Shown: positions 35,731-46,452 of the stretch, piece by piece
Position numbering within the stretch: the stretch's first letter is position 1
Layout of the letters: the number at the start of each line of letters is the position of its first letter
DNA from: Planctomycetota bacterium
Lineage (GTDB): Bacteria; Planctomycetota; UBA1135; GCA-002686595
NCBI GenBank assembly: GCA_029259635.1
Contig: JAJDEU010000057.1
Span: forward strand, 62,001-126,000
Length of the DNA stretch: 64,000 bases
Direction of reading: 5' to 3'
Notes under the pieces: model-generated
The model's database searches: none
Seen by the model: only the letters and a program-made list of their open reading frames with translations
What the model was told of the DNA's origin: nothing
Program-made: the position numbers and the translations under genes

Positions 35731-38700
35731 CTACTGAGCAGAGCTCGCCTCGTCTAAGGCCTGCTGAGACTCGGCTCGCCACTCAACGATTTCGGCGCGC
35801 TCTTCCGCTCGTTCTTCCACCCCAGCTGGATCGAGTCCGAGCAGCTCGTCGAGCAGCCTCGCACGCGCGACGTCGTCGAGCTTCTGATTCTCCTCTGCGC
35901 CAATTTCAACCATCGCCATCAACACCACCTCCTCGGACGGCGGCTTTTCCAGGAAAGCACCCAAATCCGCATCCAATCCGGCGGGAACCAAGAGCGCGAC
36001 GTCAAATTCACGCAATGCCTCTCGATGTCGATTCGCATGAGCAAGCGCACGCCCCCACTCTTTGTGCAAGCTCCGCCGAAAGGGATCGATGTCGTTCAAC
36101 TCGCTAAATCGTTTCGCACTCTCCTCGAAACGGCCCTCTCTGAAATGCCACCGCGCGACAATCCGCCGCTGTTCAAAATCAGCCGGATTCCACTCGAGCC
36201 ACCGTTCGCGAGCCTCCATCGCGAGCTCGTTCTCGCCGCGAGCCGTATGAAGATTCCACAGGCTGCGCTCCGCCGAGAGATCCGGATCGTCGAAGCCCGG
36301 AAAGACGGCTTCCGCGGCACGAAACTCCACCAAAGCCACATCCTGATCCCGAGCCTGCAACGCCAAAACCCCCAGCGCCATTCGGACCCGGTAGTCATCC
36401 CCCCCGAGCTCGATTCCCCGTCGCATCAACTCTTCCGCCGCTTCCACTTTTCCGAGCGAGAGAGCAATCTCCCCCCTAAGAAACAGCTCGCGTGGCACCG
36501 AGTCGAGATCTTTGATCATGCGCAAAGCATCTTCCGCGTCGATCCGGTTGTGCGCCTGCCAGCTGGCCCAAGCGAGAGCTAGCCAGCCGTCGCGCCAAGC
36601 CTCGACTTCGCCCTCATTCGTCGGACGGCGCTGACCGAGTGACAGCCGCGAACCCCGAACGCGATCCACATTCCAGCGAGGCTCCATGCGCAAGCCGCTC
36701 AGCTTCCCGTCTACGAATTCCAAGAAGTCGCGGTCGACCTCTTCAGGAGTTGAGCTGAAGACCTCGCCAAAAGCCGCGTCGAGATCGAGCCCACGATCAA
36801 AAGCCTCCAGCAGCCGAACCATCGGACCAAAGCCGTGCTGATTGATCAGCATCTCGCACAGGAGCCCGCCCTGGTAGTAGCCGAAGAGAATGCGCGGTCC
36901 GCGGAAAGCGCCGTTCAGCTCACGCACCGGAATGATCGCGCCATTGGCTCGAGCGTCGAGCAGGTCCCGGCGCATATTTCGATTCCAAGAAGGATCGCGC
37001 TGCTGCTCCTCCCAGGTGGCGAGCCCCTCGGTAATCCAACGCGGACAGCGGTTGTGCGAGAGCCCCAGGTGAATCACGTGACTGAACTCGTGAAAGCCCG
37101 TTCGCGCCCAGTTGAAGGCGCCGCGCATTTCCGACAGAGGCGAGAGCGCTGTCACCACCGGCCCGAAGCAGACGCCGGTCGCGGGAAAGCCCTCGAAGCC
37201 CGTCGAGCGGGTCGAAAAGTCTTGGTGTTGGCGGAAGATTTCGATGCGAGTCGGGCTCGGTGTAAAGCCATAGCGCCGCGCCAAATCCTCGCGAGCCTCT
37301 GCGTAGAATTTGGGCAGATAGACTTCGAGAACCGCTTCGGCGTCGGGCCGCCAGACGAAAGACAACACGTCATAGTCGGCGACGACACACTCGTCTCGAA
37401 TGCGCTCCAACACCAGCCGCATATTCTTGCGCCAACCGTCGAGTCGGCCACCGGAGAGCTCTTTCGACTTATAGAAAGCCAAGAGCGCGGGCTCTTCCTC
37501 GCCGGTGTTCGCGAGCGCGCGACCCAGCTGGGTCCACGCTTCGGAGTCGTACTCGTCGAGCGCGACCGAAGCTTTCAGAAACGGAACGGCTTCCGCGAAA
37601 CGATACAGTGCACACAAGTGCCTTCCGATTTCGCGGTTGGGCCGACCGTCCGTGGGATCTTCCGCTTCTAGCTGCTCGAGTATCTCGCCGGCCATATCCC
37701 GATCGTGTTGAACCCAGGCCAGAGCGGCGCGCTCGGTTCGAACCTCGCGCCGATTGGGAGCGAGCTTTTCGGCGGCAGTAATAAAGAACTCCGTTCGCGG
37801 CAATTGCCCGGCATCCAGCGCCGAAGCGGCGGCGGCGAGTTGAACCGCAACCGAATTGGGGTGCAGAGTGAGCAGATCGTCCAAGATGTCGGAAGCCGAA
37901 CGCCGCCGGCGACGCCAGTTGTATTGATACAGCTCTAGCTGACCGAGTAGAGCTGGCTCGTGAATGGGATTGAGCCGCAGCGCTTCCCGATACTCATCGG
38001 CCACGGAATGGCGGTTGCCCGTCGAGCTCTCCACCTCGCGATAGACCTCAAAAAAGAGACTCCCCAGCTCGGCGTGAACGTCCGCTTCGCCGCGACCGAC
38101 CTCCGCGCGGACGGCCTTGTCCGCCGAAATCAAAGTCTTCGAAGCGCGCTCGTACCAACCCGCCGCCCGTTCGCAGCGAGCTTTCGCGAGTAACTTCTCC
38201 CAATCGTTATCCGTCGTCGCGCGAGCCCCCTGTGCCAAGAGTTTGCGCTCCTCCTCCCTTCGACCTTGCGCGCGTCGAACCCGCGAAATCCACCAGGCTG
38301 CACGGGGATCGACCTCGGGATCCAGCGCAGCTCCTGCGCGCTCCAGAACCAGGGCGGCCAGGTCCGTCTTGCCGAGTTCCAGGTGGTACTCAATCAGGGC
38401 GCGAGCCGAGCTGGCGGTCGCTCGCGCATCCCGAGCCTCCTCGGCTAGGGCGAAGGCACGCTCCGCCTGATCGGCGGCCTTTAGGGGGCGGTCTTCGTCG
38501 AACTCCAGACGAGATGAGAGCAGGAGGGCGCGATAGTCGCTCGGATCGTCGGCGAGGTGCTCCGACAGAATTCGAGCTGCGGCTCGAAGCTGGCCAGAGC
38601 GCCGCATTCGATCCGCCTCCTGGCGCTCCTCGCTGAGAAGCGCAGCGAGCTCGGGATCCTCATCCTGAGCGGAAGCCATCGCCCCGCCGAGCAGCAGAGT

Positions 38701-38757
38701 GACGGCAAAAACGGTTCCCTTAATCCAGCTTCGTATAGTGATGACTCGCCTTTCCAT
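35731..38757 (-). CDS. Large secreted TPR protein with peptidase MA-like (HExxH) domain
   Basis: 1008 residues from the ATG at 38757 (an ATG ten codons upstream is possible); residues 1-31 are a signal peptide ending in MASAQ. TPR-like helical repeats fill about 35-480 and again about 720-950. Between them lies a gluzincin-type domain: HEFSH (H556-H560) followed by ITEGLATWEE with E577 as third zinc ligand, the layout of peptidase MA-like families. It may be an external metalloprotease docking on the envelope; activity is not proven. It is divergent from the amidase gene, with 72 bases between. Confidence 0.85.
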   Translation of the reverse strand: MERRVITIRSWIKGTVFAVTLLLGGAMASAQDEDPELAALLSEERQEADRMRRSGQLRAAARILSEHLADDPSDYRALLLSSRLEFDEDRPLKAADQAERAFALAEEARDARATASSARALIEYHLELGKTDLAALVLERAGAALDPEVDPRAAWWISRVRRAQGRREEERKLLAQGARATTDNDWEKLLAKARCERAAGWYERASKTLISADKAVRAEVGRGEADVHAELGSLFFEVYREVESSTGNRHSVADEYREALRLNPIHEPALLGQLELYQYNWRRRRRSASDILDDLLTLHPNSVAVQLAAAASALDAGQLPRTEFFITAAEKLAPNRREVRTERAALAWVQHDRDMAGEILEQLEAEDPTDGRPNREIGRHLCALYRFAEAVPFLKASVALDEYDSEAWTQLGRALANTGEEEPALLAFYKSKELSGGRLDGWRKNMRLVLERIRDECVVADYDVLSFVWRPDAEAVLEVYLPKFYAEAREDLARRYGFTPSPTRIEIFRQHQDFSTRSTGFEGFPATGVCFGPVVTALSPLSEMRGAFNWARTGFHEFSHVIHLGLSHNRCPRWITEGLATWEEQQRDPSWNRNMRRDLLDARANGAIIPVRELNGAFRGPRILFGYYQGGLLCEMLINQHGFGPMVRLLEAFDRGLDLDAAFGEVFSSTPEEVDRDFLEFVDGKLSGLRMEPRWNVDRVRGSRLSLGQRRPTNEGEVEAWRDGWLALAWASWQAHNRIDAEDALRMIKDLDSVPRELFLRGEIALSLGKVEAAEELMRRGIELGGDDYRVRMALGVLALQARDQDVALVEFRAAEAVFPGFDDPDLSAERSLWNLHTARGENELAMEARERWLEWNPADFEQRRIVARWHFREGRFEESAKRFSELNDIDPFRRSLHKEWGRALAHANRHREALREFDVALLVPAGLDADLGAFLEKPPSEEVVLMAMVEIGAEENQKLDDVARARLLDELLGLDPAGVEERAEERAEIVEWRAESQQALDEASSAQ

Positions 38758-38829
38758 TTGATCGGGCGGCTTCGCTCCTGTATCCACAAGATCATGGTAC
38801 GGCTCCCGCGCCCCAACTGCGCGAGGCGT

Positions 38830-39852
38830 ATGGACATGCTTTCATCGTTCATACCTCGCGGAAACAGAGGTATTGGCTTGAAGATCTCCGCTCTAGCGGT
38901 GCTCTTCGGCTCCCTATTGGGTTGCACGACCCCGACCACTCCGACCCGATCCTACGAGCCCATCGCTCGCTCGACTCCCCGAACCACGCGGAAACAGACG
39001 GCTCCGGAGTGGCGCTTTCGCCCACTTTCCTGGGAAAAACTGGAGGCGATTGAGGTCTGGATGGCGGGCTCGGGTCGGCGAGCGTCGAACGCGCTGCGAA
39101 TGGAAGCCGAACTCACCCTGGCGCGGGGCCGCCTGACCTTTGCGACCCGAGATCGCCGGCAGCTCTCGCCCGCGACCCTCAATGCTCGCCTCGACTCCGC
39201 TCACGCGGGCTTCAGCCGGGTTCTGAGCTCCCCAGCGAGCACTGCCGTCGACCGCCAACGCGCTCGCGAGGGCCAAGGCCAGGTCGCCGCTCAAAGGAAG
39301 CAAGCCCCGAAAGCCCTCGGCATCATTCCGCGCTCGAGCTGGAAAGCCAGCTCAGCCGTCCCCTCACGTTTAACCCCGAACCGGGGCGCCTGGAACCGAC
39401 TCACCGTCCACCACTCCGCCGAATACGCGGGATTGCTCCGGACGGCCTCGAGTAGCGAGAGCGCCGATGCAATTCGCAGCATCCAGCGCTACCACGTCCA
39501 GGACAAGAACTACGGCGACATCGCCTACCACTTCCTGATTGATCCACGCGGACGCGTCTTCGAGGGGCGCAGCATGCGCTGGCAGGGCGCGCATGCCGGC
39601 GGCAACAACAACGTCCACAACATCGGGATCTGCTTGCTCGGGGACTTTGATCGCGAGTCTCCGTCGCAAGCATCTTTGACGGCGCTGGAACAGCTCGTGA
39701 CCCAGCTGCGCTCGAAGCACGGAATCTCCAGCGATCGGGTTGTCGGGCATGGCGAGCTGAAGACCACCGCCTGTCCCGGACGACACCTGCGCTCCTGGCC
39801 GCGCTCCTATCGCGGCGGCCGCGGTACCGGCGGACGACTAGCTGCCCGCTGA
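38830..39852 (+). CDS. Lipid-anchored N-acetylmuramoyl-L-alanine amidase (PGRP type)
   Basis: 340 residues from the ATG at 38830 (one at 38836 is equally possible). A lipoprotein signal with LLGC is followed by a basic linker to about residue 170. The amidase_2/PGRP domain has the zinc ligands H194 or H195 in TVHHSA, H307 in VVGHGEL and C315 in ACPG, with the eight-residue H-to-C spacing known for T7 lysozyme-like enzymes. The AYHFLIDPRGRVFEGR segment is typical. It cleaves the amide bond between MurNAc and the stem peptide. Its last 15 bases overlap the convergent epimerase gene. Confidence 0.88.
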   Translation: MDMLSSFIPRGNRGIGLKISALAVLFGSLLGCTTPTTPTRSYEPIARSTPRTTRKQTAPEWRFRPLSWEKLEAIEVWMAGSGRRASNALRMEAELTLARGRLTFATRDRRQLSPATLNARLDSAHAGFSRVLSSPASTAVDRQRAREGQGQVAAQRKQAPKALGIIPRSSWKASSAVPSRLTPNRGAWNRLTVHHSAEYAGLLRTASSSESADAIRSIQRYHVQDKNYGDIAYHFLIDPRGRVFEGRSMRWQGAHAGGNNNVHNIGICLLGDFDRESPSQASLTALEQLVTQLRSKHGISSDRVVGHGELKTTACPGRHLRSWPRSYRGGRGTGGRLAAR

Positions 39853-40779
39853 GCGAAGGTTCGCGCTCCGCGAGCTTTCCAAAGCTGCCTTCAACACTTC
39901 GCGGAGAAGCTCTTCGTTCGAGCGGACTGGAGCCCAACCCAGCTCGCGAAGTCGACTCGAATCGCCAATGATCTCCTCGGGGTCATTCTCTCGCAGACGA
40001 TCCGCCGCTTGCTGAACCTTGTGTTTCGTACCGGCGAGCTTTTGCAGGATAGCGAGCAGCTCCCCAATCGAGAGCCCTTCTCCGCGAGCGACGTTGTACG
40101 CCGAGCCGCTCTCACCGCGCTCGATCAAGAGCTCGTAAGCGTCGAGCACGTCCTCCACGTGCAAAAAGTCGCGCTTCGGAAACAGATTGCCGGTCACAAT
40201 CGGTTCACCGGTCTCTGTCGATTCGACAACTCGCTTGGCAAAAGCTGGCAGTACGTAGCGAGACTCCTGTCCCGCGCCGGAGTGGTTGAACGGTCGTGCG
40301 ATGACAACGTGCCTTCCGCGCTGGGCAGAGGCCAACGCGACTCGCTCGACCGCTCGTTTCGAACGGCCGTAGACCGAGTCGGCGTCGAGAGAAGCCGTCT
40401 CGGGGATCGGTGAGGACTGCGTCGAACCGTAGACCGATGAGCTGCTCGTAAGGAGGGTCTTTGCGCTCGAATCGAGAGCCGCTAGGAGCGCGGCGGTTCC
40501 GGTGACTTGAGCGGCAAAAGCTCGCTCCGCATCAGCTCGGCAATCCCCGGGATTCGCCATGGCGGCCAGGTGAAACACCCGCCGGGGCACAGCTTCACGC
40601 ACGAAGGCGATCACGTCCGCCCGGTTCGTCAAATCGATCGAGCGCCACTCGATCATCGATTGGAGCTCGGCGGGCAGACTCCGCGAGAAGCCAAAGAGCT
40701 CCACGTCCCCGCGCTCCGCCAACCGCCGGACCAAGCGCTTGCCGACGAAGCCGGAGACCCCGGTAATCAGAACCCGCAC
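39838..40779 (-). CDS. rmd: GDP-6-deoxy-D-mannose reductase-like NAD-dependent epimerase
   Basis: 313 residues. Rossmann motif RVLITGVSGFVGKRL, catalytic SVYGRSKRAVE (Tyr-x3-Lys) with SSSSVYG upstream, and the RMD-type segments ARPFNHSGAGQ and KRDFLHVEDVLDAYELL. Paired with gmd, it would complete GDP-D-rhamnose synthesis. It starts three bases after the gmd stop, so the two form an operon. GDP-L-fucose synthase is a less likely alternative because the dedicated motifs are missing. Confidence 0.85.
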   Translation of the reverse strand: MRVLITGVSGFVGKRLVRRLAERGDVELFGFSRSLPAELQSMIEWRSIDLTNRADVIAFVREAVPRRVFHLAAMANPGDCRADAERAFAAQVTGTAALLAALDSSAKTLLTSSSSVYGSTQSSPIPETASLDADSVYGRSKRAVERVALASAQRGRHVVIARPFNHSGAGQESRYVLPAFAKRVVESTETGEPIVTGNLFPKRDFLHVEDVLDAYELLIERGESGSAYNVARGEGLSIGELLAILQKLAGTKHKVQQAADRLRENDPEEIIGDSSRLRELGWAPVRSNEELLREVLKAALESSRSANLRSAGS

Positions 40780-40782
40780 GGT

Positions 40783-41751
40783 CTACTTCCCCAGCAGCTC
40801 GAGGTCGGCGTCGACCATCATGCGAATCAGCTCGTCGAACCGCACTTCGGGCTTCCAGCCCAAGCCCTGCTCCGCTCGACTCGCGTCACCGATCAAGAGA
40901 TCGACTTCCGCAGGGCGAATGAAGCGCGGGTCGATTCCGACGCAGGTCTTCCAATCGATACCGACCTGATCGAAGGCCACCTCAATGCACTCGCCAACCG
41001 TGTGCGTCTCGCCGGTTGCGATGACGTAGTCGGTGGCGCTGTCCTGTTGCAGCATCAGCCACATCGCTCGCACGTAGTCGCCGGCAAATCCCCAGTCGCG
41101 GCGCGCGTCCAGGTTCCCGACCTTTAACTCCTTTTGAAGGCCCAGCCGGATCGACGCGGCCGCGTGTGAAATTTTGCGCGTGACAAACTCGAGTCCACGG
41201 CGCGGCGACTCGTGGTTGAACAGTATTCCGCTGCAGGCGTGCAGGTCGTAGGACTCGCGGTAGTTGACGGTGATGTAGTGTCCGTAGGCCTTGGCGACGC
41301 CGTAGGGACTGCGCGGATAGAAAGGCGTGTCCTCGTTTTGCGGAGACTCGCGAACCTGTCCGAACATCTCCGAACTGGAGGCCTGATAGAAGCGCGCCTC
41401 GGGACAGACCGAGCGCATGGATTCGAGCATGCGCGTCACGCCAGTTCCCGTGAACTCGGCCGTCAAGACGGGTTCTTGCCAGGACGTCGGAACGAAGGAC
41501 TGAGCGGCCAGGTTGTAGATCTCGTGCGGCTCTGCCTCGCGCATCACGCGGCTGAGGCTCGAGCCGTCCAGCAGGTCGCCGTGCACGAGCTCGACGCGAT
41601 CCTTGATGTGGTCGATGCGCTCGAAGCGCTCGGTGCTGGAACGCCGGACCATCCCGAAGACGCGATAGCCTTGCTCGAGCAAGAACTCGGCGAGATAGCT
41701 TCCGTCCTGTCCGGTGATCCCAGTTATCAGCGCTCTTTTTTCAGTGCTCAT
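40783..41751 (-). CDS. gmd: GDP-mannose 4,6-dehydratase
   Basis: 322 residues. N-terminal ALITGITGQDGSYLAEFLL is the Gmd-type NADP motif; ASSSEMFGQVRESPQNE with PRSPYGVAKAYGHYITVNYRE supplies the catalytic residues; GILFNHESPRRGLEFVTRK and GNLDARRDWGFAGDYV are diagnostic of Gmd. It converts GDP-mannose to GDP-4-keto-6-deoxymannose, the substrate for the next gene's product. The upstream uppP gene ends 28 bases before its start. Confidence 0.95.
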   Translation of the reverse strand: MSTEKRALITGITGQDGSYLAEFLLEQGYRVFGMVRRSSTERFERIDHIKDRVELVHGDLLDGSSLSRVMREAEPHEIYNLAAQSFVPTSWQEPVLTAEFTGTGVTRMLESMRSVCPEARFYQASSSEMFGQVRESPQNEDTPFYPRSPYGVAKAYGHYITVNYRESYDLHACSGILFNHESPRRGLEFVTRKISHAAASIRLGLQKELKVGNLDARRDWGFAGDYVRAMWLMLQQDSATDYVIATGETHTVGECIEVAFDQVGIDWKTCVGIDPRFIRPAEVDLLIGDASRAEQGLGWKPEVRFDELIRMMVDADLELLGK

Positions 41752-41779
41752 ATTTTTCGCGACTCATCTCGCTTGTCGA

Positions 41780-42625
41780 TCAAACGAAAGCCAAGTATCC
41801 GCCACCCAACATCCCACAATAGATTGCAAACCACACGAAGGCACCGCGATTGAGGAACCGAAGCAGGAAGCGCAACGCGATCCAACCCACGACACCCGCG
41901 ACAAGCATAGCCCATGCGAGAGCGCCGGAGCTGTCGCCCAGCTCACCTTCGAGCTTCGGCAGACGGAGAATGGCCGCTCCAGCAATTGCCGGAATACTGA
42001 TGAGGAAAGACACGCGCGCGGCATAAGCCGGGCTCAGCCCGAGCAGCATCCCGGCGGCGATCGTCGTTCCGGATCGAGAGATTCCGGGCAACAAGGCCAC
42101 ACACTGCGCGGCGCCGATGAGGAGCGCGGTGCGAACGGTGAGAGCTTCCTCTTCGTCCGTCGAAGAGGCACGCGAAGCTCCCCGTCGCCGGCCCCACTCT
42201 CCGAAAGTCAGAATGGCCGCGGTGCCCAGCAGCGCCACGGCGGCGAGCCTCGGCGAACCAAAGGCGTGCTCGATCTGATCTCCAAACATCACGCCGATGA
42301 CGCCGATGGGAAAGGTCGCTAGCCCGAGCAGTAGCGCCTCTTTGACCTTCCCGCGAAACACATCTTGAACCAGCGAGACGAGGGCGAGGCGATAGACCAA
42401 CACGACGGCGAGCAGCGTCCCCACATGCAGCGCGATGTCGACGGCCAAAGGCGCGGTCTCCACCCCGAGTGCGGCTTGCGTCAAAACCAGATGTCCACTG
42501 GAGCTGACCGGCAAGAACTCGGTCAGACCCTGGACAACGGCCAGCAGGGAATAGCGACCGCCGAGGTCGCTATCGCCAGCTTGAATCAGCCCTTGGAAAA
42601 GCTCGATCGCGAGCGGTTTAATCAC
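41780..42625 (-). CDS. uppP: Undecaprenyl-diphosphate phosphatase
   Basis: 281 residues with about eight membrane helices. Both catalytic motifs of the BacA family are present: QGLTEFLPVSSSGHL and LPGISRSGTTIAAGMLLG. It recycles undecaprenyl diphosphate to the carrier phosphate used for peptidoglycan and exopolysaccharide. It follows ald after six bases and precedes gmd, so carrier recycling is grouped with sugar-nucleotide synthesis. Confidence 0.95.
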   Translation of the reverse strand: MIKPLAIELFQGLIQAGDSDLGGRYSLLAVVQGLTEFLPVSSSGHLVLTQAALGVETAPLAVDIALHVGTLLAVVLVYRLALVSLVQDVFRGKVKEALLLGLATFPIGVIGVMFGDQIEHAFGSPRLAAVALLGTAAILTFGEWGRRRGASRASSTDEEEALTVRTALLIGAAQCVALLPGISRSGTTIAAGMLLGLSPAYAARVSFLISIPAIAGAAILRLPKLEGELGDSSGALAWAMLVAGVVGWIALRFLLRFLNRGAFVWFAIYCGMLGGGYLAFV

Positions 42626-42631
42626 GCCGCA

Positions 42632-43750
42632 CTAGAGAGCCTCTACGGCCTCGCGCGGCGAGACGAACTCGAGCCCAAAGGCATCGGCGACGGCGCGACA
42701 AGTGATCTTTCCGTCGACCACATTCGCCGCTGTGGCGAGCGGCTCACTCGTGCGAATCGCCTCCACGGTCCCGAGCTTGGCCAGCTGCATCGTCCAGGAG
42801 AGGGTCGCGTTGGTGAGCGCCATAGTGCTCGTCCGCGGCACAGCACCGGGCATATTGGCGACGCAGTAGTGCACGATTCCATCGACCGTGTAGATCGGAT
42901 CGTCGTGGGTGGTGGGCTTGCAGGTCTCGATACAGCCGCCCTGGTCGACCGCCACGTCGACGATCACGCTGCCGGGCTTGAGGATCGAGAGGTCTTCGCG
43001 TCGGACCAGCTTGGGAGCGGCGGCTCCGGGAATCAGAACGGCGCCCACGACGAGGTCCGCGAAGGCCAAGTGCTCGCGAATCGAGAGCGGCGTCGAGTAG
43101 ACCGTGCGGCAGTTCCGAGGCATGACCTCGTCGAGATAGCGCAGCCGATCCAGGTCCAGGTCCATAATCGTGACGTCCGCGCCGAGGCCGCAAGCCATGC
43201 GCGCGGAGTTGGTTCCGACCACCCCACCGCCGAGGACGAGTACCTGCGCGCGCTTCACGCCCGGCACACCGCCCAGCAGGATTCCGGAGCCGCCGTTGTG
43301 ACGCTCCAGAATTTTGGCGCCGGCCTGAATGGCCATGCGGCCAGCAACCTCACTCATCGGAGTCAGGAGCGGAAGGGTCCGGCCGATCTCCAGCGTCTCA
43401 TAGGCCATGCAAAAGCTACCGGTGGCCATGCAGGCCTCGGTCAACTTCTGATCTGCGGCGAGGTGGTAGTACGTGAAGAGCGTCTGCCCCTTGCGCATCA
43501 TCGGCCACTCCGCAGCGAGCGGCTCCTTCACCTTCAAGACCATCTCGCAGGCCGCGAAGACTCCGGCAGCATCGGACGAGGGTTTGGCTCCCGCCGCTCC
43601 ATAGTCCTCGTCGGTGAAGCCACTGCCCATTCCACAGCCCGCCTGGAAGAGCACTTCATGCCCAGCGTCGACAAGGATGTCCGCGCCTGCGGGGGTCAAG
43701 GCGACCCGGTTCTCACCGGGCTTGATCTCGGTTACGACTCCGACCTTCAT
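42632..43750 (-). CDS. ald: Alanine dehydrogenase
   Basis: 372 residues from the ATG at 43750; the frame is open upstream past the tRNA, but MKVGVVTEIKPGENRVALTP is the normal start. Features: substrate-binding Arg/Lys in the N-terminal domain, NAD-binding VLVLGGGVVGTNSARMA, and TLPLLTPMSEVAGRMAIQ, all as in Ald. It interconverts L-alanine and pyruvate plus ammonia. The gene is 317 bases from the tRNA on the opposite strand. Confidence 0.95.
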   Translation of the reverse strand: MKVGVVTEIKPGENRVALTPAGADILVDAGHEVLFQAGCGMGSGFTDEDYGAAGAKPSSDAAGVFAACEMVLKVKEPLAAEWPMMRKGQTLFTYYHLAADQKLTEACMATGSFCMAYETLEIGRTLPLLTPMSEVAGRMAIQAGAKILERHNGGSGILLGGVPGVKRAQVLVLGGGVVGTNSARMACGLGADVTIMDLDLDRLRYLDEVMPRNCRTVYSTPLSIREHLAFADLVVGAVLIPGAAAPKLVRREDLSILKPGSVIVDVAVDQGGCIETCKPTTHDDPIYTVDGIVHYCVANMPGAVPRTSTMALTNATLSWTMQLAKLGTVEAIRTSEPLATAANVVDGKITCRAVADAFGLEFVSPREAVEAL

Positions 43751-44066
43751 AGCGATGGGCTCTTGGGGTTCCCCTATTCTCCACGGTCCCCGGCAACGAT
43801 TGCGGCGGTCCAACCTCAAAATAGGGCCAGCGATTCTAGCGCGGCGAACGGCGCTCCGCGCTACCGGCCTCCCAAAAGCCCCTCTACAACTCAGCTCAAT
43901 CGAAGGCTCCTCGTTGAACGTCGAATCCCCCCCATCGAGCAAGCCGGACTCGAGATCGGCGACAGAAACTCTCCCTGCGCCAGCCTTTACCCCGCTGGCT
44001 CCTGTCGCTATTCTCCTCGGCCCTGCTGCGGCACGGCCTCTCGCGAGGCCCCGCATCGACAGGTCC

Positions 44067-44143
44067 GGACCCGTAGCTCAGTTGGCTAGAGCGCCTCGTT
44101 GACATCGAGGAGGTCGATGGTTCAAGTCCATTCGGGTCCACCA
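44067..44143 (+). tRNA. tRNA-Val (anticodon GAC)
   Basis: A complete 77-base cloverleaf: acceptor GGACCCG/CGGGTCC, D stem GCTC/GAGC, anticodon stem CCTCG/CGAGG with loop TTGACAT (anticodon GAC at 44101-44103), T stem GATGG/CCATT with one G-T pair and loop TTCAAGT. The 3' CCA is encoded in the DNA. Confidence 0.96.
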
Positions 44144-44439
44144 CCTACCGGCCTCCACGGGGAGCGCCGAGTCCGACCATGAGCGCCCACTCGGGCCGGC
44201 CTGGGAACGGGCGTCGATGCGCACCTCGCCGAGGCGAGATTACGGGAAATTTCAAGCTCCCGCGCTCCGGTTCGCGCCCCTATCTGGCTCTCACACCGCC
44301 CCGTCCATCGCGTAGTAGGCAGGTGCTCATTCGGGTCGCCGCCTCAACTGGATAGAGTTGGGTCTCCCACTCGAGCCCGGCGCCCCGGATCGCTCACGTA
44401 GCCACCCGCAGTCTTTCCGTCAGAGCCCTCAGAACTCTC
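44144..44439. other. Intergenic region between tRNA-Val and the HtrA gene
   Basis: No convincing coding frame. Around 44329-44386 there is a stretch that resembles a damaged tRNA: a 10-base match to the tRNA-Val 3' end (cattcgggtc), a D-arm-like CTCAACTGGATAGAG and a possible acceptor closing stem. It is too short and lacks a proper anticodon stem. A hairpin GAGTTGGG/CCCACTC also lies here. The HtrA promoter is presumably within the region but cannot be picked out. Confidence 0.4.
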
Positions 44440-45762
<1,323 letters not shown>

Positions 45763-46242
45763 CGAAGCTCCGAGAGCGGTCGCCCGCGGCCGCGGCAAGC
45801 GTTCCTAGCGGGCGGACTCGCGGCGTTGGGGACGGGTTCCTCTCCAAGCGCGCGGCCGGCTGCCCGCTGGTATCCGCCCTCGATAATCGAGCCAACCTCG
45901 CTCTGGGATGCCCCAGATCGCCGGTGGTCTGGCTATCCAACTCGGATATCCGGCCTCGATCCCCACGGATTCCAGGTCCCAGCCCCCTTCCGGGGCTATA
46001 CTTTTCGGCCATCCAAGCTGGGCACCGTCGAACCTCTCCTATTCAGCAGTGCGAAGGCTCTACAGCCATCGTTTGCGCCGTCGCTTAATAATTGGCACTC
46101 GGTCGTCATATCGCCCACCTCCAAAGGACGATCTAACTCCAGCCTCATCATGGAATTCCACTGAGTCGCGCCCCACGGGCGGCTCCCCGACGCTGGTCTG
46201 CCACCCTCTCCCTCCCGCCAACTACTCGCTCAATTCACGGTG
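45763..46242. other. Intergenic region upstream of the carbamoyltransferase cassette
   Basis: 480 bases without a convincing gene; the several open frames here have biased, low-quality compositions. A GC hairpin (CGCCCGC at 45781 and GCGGGCG at 45808) lies 20 bases after the HtrA stop, without a T tract, and may end the HtrA transcript. The promoter of the cassette that begins at 46243 should lie in the downstream half. Confidence 0.4.
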
Positions 46243-46452
46243 ATGAAAGCTCTGATTCAGTTCACGGAGCGGTTCGGAAATATGATTTCCAGAGCCTTCC
46301 TCATGGTCCTCTACTTCGCGGTACTCGGCCCCTTCGCCATTGTCTACCGACTCGTAGCCGACCCCCTTCATATTTCCCATCGATCCGCCGGCAACTGGGA
46401 CTCCTGGGTCGCCCGCAACGAAACTCTCAGCGCCGCCCGGAGACAAGACTAA
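46243..46452 (+). CDS. Small membrane protein at the head of the carbamoyltransferase cassette
   Basis: 69 residues from the ATG at 46243 (a GTG directly before it is also in frame). A basic amphipathic start (MKALIQFTERFGNMISRAF) is followed by one membrane helix (LMVLYFAVLGPFAIVYRL) and a soluble tail ending WDSWVARNETLSAARRQD. Small proteins with an LYFxVLGPFAL-type helix are often found next to carbamoyltransferase/SxtJ-type genes; I know no established function. Its stop abuts the carbamoyltransferase ATG with no spacer, implying coupled translation. Confidence 0.75.
   Translation: MKALIQFTERFGNMISRAFLMVLYFAVLGPFAIVYRLVADPLHISHRSAGNWDSWVARNETLSAARRQD

Noticed and set aside
42365..44089. 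Plus-strand open frame of 574 codons spanning uppP, ald and the tRNA 5' end
   Set aside because: Both minus-strand genes have complete family motifs; the plus frame is His/Arg/Gln-rich shadow sequence.
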